Positions 1-7,798 of a DNA stretch of 19,057 nucleotides are shown piece after piece. The stretch spans positions 1-19,057 of the forward strand of contig NZ_URNN01000057.1 of the NCBI RefSeq assembly GCF_900549175.1. Reading direction: 5' to 3'. The DNA is from an uncultured Prevotella sp. Its GTDB lineage: Bacteria > Bacteroidota > Bacteroidia > Bacteroidales > Bacteroidaceae. Each line of letters starts with the position of its first letter. Within the stretch, counting starts at the first letter, position 1. The position numbers and the translations under genes were made by a program. The notes under the pieces were generated by a model. The model did no database searches. It was not told the DNA's origin and saw nothing but the letters and a program-made list of their open reading frames with translations.

Positions 1-188
1 GGAGTTATCGCTCCCTGCGGTCGCTCAGGAGTTAAAGCCAATACCGACATAAAGGATTCGGTGTGAGTCACTTTAATGTCTTAAAGACAGCCGCCTTGAA
101 GTGCCAGTGGAAGCCTTTATGCTGCTATTGGCTTTAACTCCTGAGCGACCGCAGGGAGCGATAACTCCCTTTAACTCCTTTAACTCCT
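1..188. repeat. MITE-like inverted-repeat element, copy A (left end cut by window)
   Basis: Positions 1-42 and 127-168 are perfect reverse complements (42 bp). The pairing continues inward with about three mismatches to 55 and 114. Outside the right arm the motif ACTCCTTTA repeats to about 188. In copy B at 8744-8926 the left arm starts with GGAGTTAAGGAGTTAAA, so copy A probably continues left of the window. The arm contains its own small dyad, GGGAG-ttatcg-CTCCC. The central 58 bp has no credible coding capacity. No transposase is present, so if mobile it would depend on an enzyme supplied elsewhere (inference). Confidence 0.85.
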
Positions 189-190
189 TA

Positions 191-217
191 TTGAAAACTC
201 CCTCCGGGAGTTTTCAA
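191..217 (-). terminator. Hairpin at the 3' end of the LUD gene, probable terminator
   Basis: A perfect 12-bp stem (191-202 with 206-217) and a 3-nt loop form AAAACTCCC-tcc-GGGAGTTTT flanked by TTG/CAA. The GC core followed by a T run fits intrinsic termination in either direction. The stop codon of the leftward gene (214-216) lies inside the stem. Confidence 0.6.
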
Positions 218-849
218 TACCCCAGCCCCTCCCCCACGAGCACCACGGTATGGCGGCGTCGCGGCGAGTTGCGCAGGAAGTGGATATGGTTGCAGATGCA
301 CTCCGGCGAGTTGCAGTTGTGGCAAACGCCGTCCGTCTTGCACGGCGTATTGATGTCGAAGCGCGCCGTGTTGATGGGCGATGCCGTGGAGCGGGCGCGC
401 GCCAGAGCCGCTTCGGCCGTCTGCGCCACCTTGTTCAGGCCGATGACGAATATGACATGCTGCGGCCCGAAGGTGATGGCGGCCACGCGGTTGCCGTTGC
501 CGTCGATGTTCACAATCACGCCGTCCTCGCTTATGGCGTTGGCACTCGACAGGTAATAGTCGGCCCGGAAAGCCTGCAAATATATCTCAACGGCCTCGGC
601 ACGGTCTTTGGCCAGGTCGCGGTCGAGCAGGCGGTATCCCCCGTCGGCGTGCAGCGCGCGCGTAAGTCCCATGTCGCGCAGGGTCATCGAGCCTCCCCAC
701 GACACGGAGCTGCCGCGCGGTATCAGCTCCATCACCTTGCCGATGGCCTCCTCCGCCGTAGGACAGTAATAGGCATCCATGTTTCTTCGGTTCAGATTCT
801 TTATCATACGCTGCGCCAGCAGTGCGTTTCTCTGTTCTGTCGGTGTCAT
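214..849 (-). CDS. LUD-domain protein (LutC/YkgG-like, DUF162)
   Basis: The 211-residue product matches the LUD (DUF162) family, whose best-known members, LutC and LutB, belong to the L-lactate oxidation complex. Single-gene Bacteroidales versions have no proven substrate. Visible family features are an N-terminal helical region (MTPTEQRN...), the GSSVSWGGSMTLRDMGL stretch near residues 46-62, and FGPQHVIFVIGLNKV near 127-141. A cysteine-rich tail at about 170-187 (CKTDGVCHNCNSPECICNH) may bind metal or an Fe-S cluster (inference). The gene stands alone, with no lutA or lutB beside it. A -7 box at 881-888 would give a leader of about 25 nt, which supports the ATG at 849. The last residues and stop run into the 191-217 hairpin. 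The family call is secure; the substrate is unknown. Confidence 0.88.
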   Translation of the reverse strand: MTPTEQRNALLAQRMIKNLNRRNMDAYYCPTAEEAIGKVMELIPRGSSVSWGGSMTLRDMGLTRALHADGGYRLLDRDLAKDRAEAVEIYLQAFRADYYLSSANAISEDGVIVNIDGNGNRVAAITFGPQHVIFVIGLNKVAQTAEAALARARSTASPINTARFDINTPCKTDGVCHNCNSPECICNHIHFLRNSPRRRHTVVLVGEGLGY

Positions 850-880
850 ATTCTTTATGGTTCGTTTGTTTGTCGGGATG

Positions 881-888
881 CAAAATTA
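881..888 (-). promoter_or_regulatory. Bacteroidetes -7 box for the LUD gene
   Basis: The minus strand reads TAATTTTG, an exact match to TAnnTTTG, about 32 nt upstream of the ATG at 849. I see no good -33 TTTG at the usual 19-20 nt spacing. Confidence 0.5.
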
Positions 889-1503
889 GGCAAAATCCGC
901 GAGATAAAGTACAACGAGCGGGAGTTTTTCAAAACATAAACGCCCTACCGTCGTTTTCACCTTCCGTCCGAACCACTGTCCGCCACCATAACGGCACATC
1001 CGGAGACAAGCCATGGGAGTCGGGCATAGATGTAAAGAAAACATGCCTAAAAAAACGTCGACGGAAAATGACGGAATAGAAACGGGACAACGGAAAATAC
1101 ACCGCCATGAAGTGTTTTGCACGTCATGACAGCCCCAAAAGCGCCGTTTCGCAATGCAATATGGGCTGTTTTGCTGTGCAATATAGGTCGTTTTACAATG
1201 CGATATGGGCCGTTTTGCACGCCAATATGGGTCGTTTTGCAGTGCGGTAATGCCCAAACGGCGGTGAAATCACGGGCCGGAGACATGGCCGGTGCGTGTA
1301 AACGAAACGGAACCTACTGCGCATCAAGACATTAAGCAAAAGCGGAAATACCGGCATATTTCCGACCGAAGACTTCTGATTTCAGAATAAGCGGGATATG
1401 AGAGGCCTTTTGTACGCTTTTTTACAACCGCACGGCGCACGGCGAAACCGCTACACGGCAACAAAATATGCACCCGCCATTCGTCTTTCTTCTTTTTTTA
1501 ATG
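889..1503. other. Gene-free region between divergent LUD and thyA genes
   Basis: There are about 600 bp without a credible gene. Short open frames here run through the 22-bp repeat array and have no recognisable product. The array at 1143-1252 is the only clear structure. A weak sixth unit-like stretch (AGTGTTTTGCACG) starts at 1111. The rest looks like ordinary spacer, with a pyrimidine-rich tract at 1480-1500 just before the thyA -7 box. Confidence 0.6.
1143..1252. repeat. Five tandem imperfect 22-bp repeats
   Basis: The units begin at 1143, 1165, 1187, 1209 and 1231, each exactly 22 bp with no spacer. The consensus is roughly GYCGTTTTGCAATGCAATAT plus GG. Units start GCCGTTTCG, GCTGTTTTG, GTCGTTTTA, GCCGTTTTG and GTCGTTTTG, and four of the five end in AATATRG or GATATGG. 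Unit-to-unit divergence shows an old array rather than a fresh duplication. The core resembles the repeat at 17881-17947. Confidence 0.9.
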
Positions 1504-1511
1504 TAACTTTG
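1504..1511 (+). promoter_or_regulatory. Bacteroidetes -7 box for thyA-folA
   Basis: TAACTTTG matches TAnnTTTG exactly and lies 40 nt before the thyA ATG, giving a leader of about 35 nt. The -33 region is poor (TTCG instead of TTTG at 1480-1483). Confidence 0.6.
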
Positions 1512-1551
1512 TCCGCCGAAGAAAGAATACAGACAACAATACACCCAACCG

Positions 1552-2346
1552 ATGAAACAATATTTGGACCTGCTCAACCGCATAATGACGGAAGGCACAC
1601 GCAAAGGCGACCGCACCGGCACAGGCACGGTAAGCGTGTTCGGACACCAGGCACGGTACAACCTCGAAGACGGTTTCCCGCTGCTCACCACGAAGAAGCT
1701 GCACCTCAAGTCGATAATACACGAACTGCTGTGGTTCCTCAGCGGCGACACCAACGTGAAGTATCTGCAGGACAACGGAGTGAGGATATGGAACGAATGG
1801 GCCGACGAGAACGGCGAACTCGGCCCCGTCTACGGCCACCAGTGGCGCTCGTGGCCCGACTACAACGGCGGAACGATAGACCAGATAGCCGCCGTGGTGG
1901 ACCAGCTGAAGCACAACCCCAACTCGCGGCGCATGATAGTGAGCGCGTGGAACGTGGCCGAAGTGGACAGCATGGCCCTGCCGCCGTGCCACACCCTGTT
2001 CCAGTTTTACGTGGCCGACGGCCGTCTGAGCCTGCAACTCTACCAGCGTTCGGCCGACACATTCCTCGGCGTGCCGTTCAACATCGCGTCGTACGCGCTA
2101 CTGCTCCAGATGATGGCGCAGGTGACGGGGCTGCGCGCCGGCGACTTCATACACACCACCGGCGACACACACCTCTATCTCAACCATCTCGACCAGGCCC
2201 GCCTGCAGCTCACGCGCACGCCGCGCCCGCTGCCGCGCATGGTCATCAACCCCGACGTGAAGAGCATCTTCGACTTCCGTTACGACGACTTCCTTCTGGA
2301 GGGTTACGACCCGTGGCCGCACATCAAGGCCGAAGTTTCCGTGTAA
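1552..2346 (+). CDS. thyA: Thymidylate synthase
   Basis: ThyA methylates dUMP to dTMP with 5,10-methylene-THF as donor, releasing DHF in the cytoplasm. The 264-residue product has the same length as E. coli ThyA. The phosphate-binding Arg21 lies in KGDRTGTGT. The catalytic cysteine Cys146 is in [12 protein letters not shown], followed by [18 protein letters not shown] at 165-182 and the dUMP-contacting NHLDQ at 211-215. The C-terminus AEVSV is close to the normal end. It is followed 87 bp later by folA, which recycles the DHF that ThyA makes, so the two are probably co-transcribed from the -7 box at 1504. Nothing is missing or unusual. The long Arg/His-rich frame across the same DNA is a GC-driven shadow. 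Confidence 0.98.
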   Translation: MKQYLDLLNRIMTEGTRKGDRTGTGTVSVFGHQARYNLEDGFPLLTTKKLHLKSIIHELLWFLSGDTNVKYLQDNGVRIWNEWADENGELGPVYGHQWRSWPDYNGGTIDQIAAVVDQLKHNPNSRRMIVSAWNVAEVDSMALPPCHTLFQFYVADGRLSLQLYQRSADTFLGVPFNIASYALLLQMMAQVTGLRAGDFIHTTGDTHLYLNHLDQARLQLTRTPRPLPRMVINPDVKSIFDFRYDDFLLEGYDPWPHIKAEVSV

Positions 2347-2366
2347 TCCACAGCCCTTGCATCCCC

Positions 2367-2432
2367 AAAAAACGGAAACCAATTTAATAAAAACCGGAAA
2401 CAGTTTAATATAAAACCGGAAACAACTTTTAT
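2367..2432 (+). repeat. CGGAAAC repeat, 22-bp period, between thyA and folA
   Basis: CGGAAAC recurs at 2373, 2395 and 2417, exactly 22 bp apart each time. The first two are followed by similar A/T-rich TTTAATA stretches. The third unit is degenerate and runs into the folA start (ATG at 2434). This purine-rich leader replaces a classical ribosome binding site. Confidence 0.65.
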
Positions 2433-2433
2433 T

Positions 2434-2916
2434 ATGACGATAACCATCATAGCCGCCGTGGCGCGCAACCGCGCCATCGGCCACAACAACAAACTGATAT
2501 ACTGGCTGCCCAACGACCTGAAACGCTTCAAGGCGCTCACCACGGGCCACACCATAATCATGGGACGCAACACGTTTCTGTCGCTGCCCAAGGGGGCGCT
2601 GCCCAACCGCCGCAACATCGTGCTGAGCCGAACGGTGGCCGAATTTCCTGGATGCGACACTTATGCCTCGCTCGACGAGGCCCTCGCCCACTGCCACGAG
2701 GATGAAGACATATATATAATAGGTGGAGCCTCGGTGTACGAACAGGCTATCGGCCGCGCCGACCGCCTCTGTCTGACGGAGGTTGACGACCCCCCGGCCG
2801 AGGCCGACACGTTCTTCCCGCCGTACGACGGATGGCGGGAGACGTCGCGCGAGGAGCACGGCACCGACGAGCGTCACGCCCAACGGTATGCCTTTGTGGA
2901 TTATGAGAGAGAGTAA
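2434..2916 (+). CDS. folA: Dihydrofolate reductase
   Basis: FolA reduces DHF to THF with NADPH and is the trimethoprim target. The 160-residue product has the normal length. The N-terminal strand TITIIAAVARNRAIGHNNKL leads into YWLPNDLKRFK, with the substrate-binding acid at Asp28. Y23 aligns with the position that is Trp22 in E. coli, which I believe is usual for Bacteroidales enzymes. The NADPH segment reads IIMGRNTFLSLPKGALPNRRN; the more common lysine or histidine after GR is asparagine here. GGASVYEQ (97-104) is the conserved cofactor loop. It lies downstream of thyA in the same orientation, consistent with a shared folate operon. The start follows an A-rich leader without a clear ribosome binding site. 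Confidence 0.97.
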   Translation: MTITIIAAVARNRAIGHNNKLIYWLPNDLKRFKALTTGHTIIMGRNTFLSLPKGALPNRRNIVLSRTVAEFPGCDTYASLDEALAHCHEDEDIYIIGGASVYEQAIGRADRLCLTEVDDPPAEADTFFPPYDGWRETSREEHGTDERHAQRYAFVDYERE

Positions 2917-2946
2917 TCCATACAGGCCGGAGCTGTATAAGAATTA

Positions 2947-3061
2947 TGAGACAACACACGGTAGGGACATATTCTTGTATTTGTCCGCCAAATAATTATT
3001 GAATATCAATATGTTACGGGCGGACAAATACAAGAATATGTCCCTACCGTGTGTTGTCTCA
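2947..3061. repeat. REP-like palindrome with perfect 43-bp arms
   Basis: Positions 2947-2989 and 3019-3061 are exact reverse complements, separated by a 29-bp AT-rich loop. The arms contain the motif GTAGGGACATATTC and the GC-rich inner end TTTGTCCGCC / GGCGGACAAA. The element sits between folA and the xylan esterase and could fold into a very stable hairpin that ends folA transcription. The GTAGGGACA...GTCCGCC pattern resembles palindromes I recall as dispersed in Bacteroidetes genomes, but I cannot confirm copy number. Confidence 0.9.
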
Positions 3062-3083
3062 GTATTTTGATACAGTCGCTTTC

Positions 3084-3121
3084 CTCCATGTTTCATTTGC
3101 TTTTCAATTTGTAACATGGAG
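3084..3121. repeat. Small inverted repeat CTCCATGTT/AACATGGAG
   Basis: A perfect 9-bp dyad (3084-3092 and 3113-3121) has a 20-nt loop and lies about 66 bp upstream of the -7 box of the esterase gene. It could be an operator or part of a terminator; there is no direct evidence for either. Confidence 0.35.
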
Positions 3122-3186
3122 ACCTTTGCCGTACATATTTAAAAACTTCTGCTACATCGGCGATAATACATAATTATCTTTTGCAG

Positions 3187-3194
3187 TATCTTTG
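3187..3194 (+). promoter_or_regulatory. Bacteroidetes -7 box for the CE6-CE1/GH115 pair
   Basis: TATCTTTG is an exact TAnnTTTG match, 82 nt upstream of the ATG at 3276. The predicted start site is near 3201, so the leader would be about 75 nt and would begin at the tandem repeat at 3202. No TTTG sits at the -33 spacing, which is compatible with an activator-dependent promoter (inference). Confidence 0.6.
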
Positions 3195-3201
3195 TTCTTA
3201 A

Positions 3202-3245
3202 ACATCAGCACACTGTTGAACGGACATCAGCACTTTGCTGAACAA
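3202..3245 (+). repeat. Two 22-bp direct repeats in the leader of the xylan esterase
   Basis: The units at 3202-3223 and 3224-3245 both begin ACATCAGCAC and share TGAAC near the end, with 17 of 22 positions identical. The second contains the small dyad CAGCA-ctt-TGCTG. The pair lies just after the predicted transcription start. Confidence 0.7.
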
Positions 3246-3263
3246 ACATAGGCAATAATATAA

Positions 3264-5219
<1,956 letters not shown>

Positions 5220-5227
5220 GAAGGAAA

Positions 5228-6001
5228 ATGAGTGCAAGACAAATTAAGTTTCTGTATAAGAAGACCACGGGCAACCGCCCGTGGTCTTCCAAAATAATAA
5301 AGGTGCTGGCCGTATGTGCCGCATCACTGTTCATCGCGACCTATGCCTGCGCGCAAGATTCGACATTCTGCATCGCCAAAGATGGCCGTACCGCTACAAT
5401 AGTTGTCGACGGACAAGACTGGAAAGGCGTCATCAGGGCAGCCAAAGACCTGGGCGACGACATCGGGAAGGTGACGGGAAAGGCAGATTCTGTAATGACC
5501 GCCGGCGATGCGCAACAGATACCCCACGGTTCAATCATCATAGGAACCATCGGCAAGAGCAAGCTCATCGACAGGCTTGTAAGGCAGAAAAAGAGAGACA
5601 CAGGCAAGGTGAGAGGACAGTGGGAGTCGTTTGTCATCGACATTGCCGACGGCAATCTCGTGGTGGCGGGCAGCGACAAGCGCGGCACCATCTACGGCAT
5701 CTACACCATCAGCGAGCATATCGGCGTGTCACCGTGGTACTGGTGGGCCGACGTACCCGTAAGGCAGCAGTCCTGTCTCTACTGGGACAAGGGCCGTTTC
5801 GTGCAGCCATCGCCCAAAGTGAAGTATCGCGGAATCTTCATCAACGACGAATGGCCGTCGTTCGGAGGATGGGCGACGGAACATTTCGGCGGACTGAACT
5901 CGAAGATGTACGCACACCTTGTTCGAGCTTCTGCTGCGTCTGAAGGCCAACTACCTGTGGCCCGCCATGTGGGCTACGGCCTTCAACGAAGACGATGCTG
6001 A
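5228..6001 (+). CDS. GH115 alpha-glucuronidase, N-terminal part (frameshifted)
   Basis: GH115 enzymes remove (4-O-methyl-)glucuronic acid from internal xylose units of xylan. Residues 1-42 form an export signal with an unusually long n-region before KVLAVCAASLFIATYACA/Q. Homology-like sequence then runs to NDEWPSFGGWATEHFGG and NSKMYAHL (about 206-231). After CTT at 5918-5920 the frame continues as VRASAASEGQ... and stops at 6001, while the expected continuation FELLLRLKANYLWPAMW is in the next frame from 5922. Real homology in this frame therefore ends at about residue 231. The ATG at 5228 follows AAGAAGGAAA and lies 8 bp after the esterase stop, so the two are translationally close. The 13-bp hairpin at 5260-5289 falls inside codons 11-21 and makes the start worth checking, but no ATG lies between it and the signal core. 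Confidence 0.85.
   Translation: MSARQIKFLYKKTTGNRPWSSKIIKVLAVCAASLFIATYACAQDSTFCIAKDGRTATIVVDGQDWKGVIRAAKDLGDDIGKVTGKADSVMTAGDAQQIPHGSIIIGTIGKSKLIDRLVRQKKRDTGKVRGQWESFVIDIADGNLVVAGSDKRGTIYGIYTISEHIGVSPWYWWADVPVRQQSCLYWDKGRFVQPSPKVKYRGIFINDEWPSFGGWATEHFGGLNSKMYAHLVRASAASEGQLPVARHVGYGLQRRRC
5260..5289 (+). promoter_or_regulatory. Perfect 13-bp hairpin at the start of the GH115 frame
   Basis: GAAGACCACGGGC (5260-5272) pairs perfectly with 5277-5289 across the 4-nt loop AACC. It begins 40 nt after the esterase stop. It looks like an intergenic terminator or mRNA-stabilising stem, but has no T run after it (CAAAATAATAAAGG follows) and is read through as codons 11-21 of GH115. Attenuation between the two genes is possible (inference). 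Confidence 0.6.
5919..5921 (+). other. Frameshift site in the GH115 gene
   Basis: The sequence reads CAC CTT G TTC GAG CTT CTG. Deleting one base of TTG restores HL-FELLLRLKANYLW, exactly where a GH115 barrel continues. It is therefore a one-base insertion, or a +1 shift relative to the first frame. No long homopolymer is present, so polymerase slippage is not the obvious cause. Confidence 0.85.
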
Positions 6002-7778
6002 CAGTCCGCGGCTGGCCGATGAATACGGCATCGTGATGGGCACCTCGCACCACGAACCCATGATGCGCTCGCACCGCGAATATCTGAAACGGAAAGACGA
6101 GGTGGGGCCATGGGACTATGCCTCGAACAAGGCGCGCATCGACAGGTTCTTCCGCGAGGGCATGGAGCGCAACAGGGCTTACGACAATCTGGTGACCATA
6201 GGCATGCGCGGCGACGGCGACGTGGCGATGGGCAAAGGCGACGATGCCGAAAACATGAAGACACTGTCGGATGTGGTAAAAGGTCAGCGGAAGATAATAA
6301 AAGACATCTACGGCCGCCCCGACGCCGTGCCGCAGCTGTGGGCCATATTTACGGAGGTGCAGCGTTACTACGATGCCGGTTTCACCGTGCCGGATGACGT
6401 CACGCTGCTGCTTTGCGACAACAACTGGGGCTACATCCGCCGCATAGGACGCGACTTCGAACGCAAACGCAAGGGCGGGCTCGGGCTCTACTATCATATC
6501 GACATGAACGGCGGCCCGTGGAACGACCGCTGGGTGAACACCACAACCATCCCCAAACTGCGCGAACAGCTGAACCTGGCCTACCGGACCGGGATTGACC
6601 GCATATGGATTATCAATGTGGGCGACCTGAAACCGAAGGAAGTGCCCATTGATTTCATCATGCACTATGCGTGGAATCCTGATGCAGTGAAGGCCGGAGA
6701 TGAGCGGCAATGGCTTGAAGACTTTGCCCGCGGTGCCTTCGGAGAGGCGTTTGCCAAAGAGGCGGCCGACCTCATCGCCGGATATACCAAGTATAATCTG
6801 TGGCGAAAGGCCGAAGTGCAGGTGCCGGGAATATTCAATCATGAAGAGATGGCCCGCACAGACAGCCTGTGGCTCTCGCTTGCAAGCCGTGCGGAAACGC
6901 TGCGTACGAGGATTCCCGCCGAGACACAGGACGCCTTCTACCAGCTGGTTTATTATCCGGTTGTGGCCAGTGCCGGAGTGGCTTTGCTCTACAATGCCGC
7001 CACACGCGGCAACTCCCCTCTCGTCGAACAGCTGATGGAACGCGACAAAATGTTGGGCGAACACTATCACCGGATAGCCGGAGGAAAGTGGAACAAGATG
7101 ATGCAGGACAACCATATCGGCTACACCAAATGGTCGATACCCGACAAGAACACCAATCCCACCACTCTTTCCTTCAACACCGACCACATTGCCGACGGCA
7201 CGGCTCCCACCAGTGAATACCACATCGCCGCATGCCGGTACGACCGCCGGAGCGACGGCCGCGGTGCTTCGTGGATGTTTCTGCCCGATCTCGGGCGTGG
7301 CGAGGGCTGCATGGGCAGCAGCGACGTGACTGTACAGAGCAGCGGTGCCTCGCTGGAGTATGACATTGACCTCTCGACGCAGTCCGTCGCCATAGGTATT
7401 CTGCCCATACAGGATGTCCATCCCGCCCGCGGGCTCCGGCTCGGAGTGCAGATTGACGACCGTCCGATGCTGACAGTGGATGCCCGTCAGGGATTTTTCG
7501 ACCTGTTTCAGGAATATACTCCAAAGAATCTCGCCCAATCCAAGGTGCTGAAACCACTGCCCTCACCGGGCAATCTCGCTTTAAGCGGTTACTGGAAAGG
7601 CAGGATGCTGCCCCGGCGTTCCGAGGTTTTCGACAATCTCCGATGGCTCAATGTCACGCTTCCCGACATCGATCCCGGCAGACACACGCTGAAACTCATA
7701 ATGATTGACCCCGAAATCGTCATCGAACAGATTGCCGTCAATCCGGATAACAACCATTACAGTTATTTCGGCAAGTAA
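5922..7778 (+). CDS. GH115 alpha-glucuronidase, C-terminal part (frameshifted)
   Basis: This frame carries the rest of the GH115 enzyme, beginning FELLLRLKANYLWPAMWATAF. Joined to the upstream frame with one base removed at 5919-5921, the protein would be 849 residues, a normal GH115 length. Family-like blocks are GTSHHEPMMRSHREY, LLLCDNNWGYIRRIG (about 390-405 of the joined protein) and YHIDMNGGPWNDRWVNT (about 422-438) in the catalytic barrel. A helical region follows, then a C-terminal beta domain ending NNHYSYFGK. The first in-frame ATG is inside the conserved WPAMW block, so independent translation would give an N-terminally broken protein without a signal peptide. The long open frame shows no other damage, which suggests a recent mutation, a sequencing error or frameshifting rather than an old pseudogene. 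It converges with ispH across a 20-bp gap. Confidence 0.87.
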   Translation, partial: FELLLRLKANYLWPAMWATAFNEDDADSPRLADEYGIVMGTSHHEPMMRSHREYLKRKDEVGPWDYASNKARIDRFFREGMERNRAYDNLVTIGMRGDGDVAMGKGDDAENMKTLSDVVKGQRKIIKDIYGRPDAVPQLWAIFTEVQRYYDAGFTVPDDVTLLLCDNNWGYIRRIGRDFERKRKGGLGLYYHIDMNGGPWNDRWVNTTTIPKLREQLNLAYRTGIDRIWIINVGDLKPKEVPIDFIMHYAWNPDAVKAGDERQWLEDFARGAFGEAFAKEAADLIAGYTKYNLWRKAEVQVPGIFNHEEMARTDSLWLSLASRAETLRTRIPAETQDAFYQLVYYPVVASAGVALLYNAATRGNSPLVEQLMERDKMLGEHYHRIAGGKWNKMMQDNHIGYTKWSIPDKNTNPTTLSFNTDHIADGTAPTSEYHIAACRYDRRSDGRGASWMFLPDLGRGEGCMGSSDVTVQSSGASLEYDIDLSTQSVAIGILPIQDVHPARGLRLGVQIDDRPMLTVDARQGFFDLFQEYTPKNLAQSKVLKPLPSPGNLALSGYWKGRMLPRRSEVFDNLRWLNVTLPDIDPGRHTLKLIMIDPEIVIEQIAVNPDNNHYSYFGK

Positions 7779-7798
7779 CGTTTATACAAGACAACACT

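Noticed and set aside
1143..1252. CRISPR array
   Set aside because: The units are directly adjacent with no spacers between them, and no cas genes are present.
886..1335. Small open frames across the 22-bp repeat array
   Set aside because: Their sequence is only the translated repeat (a 22-bp unit shifts frame every copy), with no start context or family signature.
1398..2387. A 329-codon Arg/His/Pro-rich frame overlapping thyA
   Set aside because: It is thyA read in a second frame; thyA has all catalytic residues and normal length.
3187..3245. Riboswitch in the leader of the esterase gene
   Set aside because: Only a short direct repeat and small dyads are visible; no known aptamer core is recognised in the roughly 75-nt leader.
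5841..7538. A 565-codon minus-strand frame opposite GH115
   Set aside because: It starts inside the GH115 beta domain, has no conserved features and crosses the frameshift site without any logic of its own.
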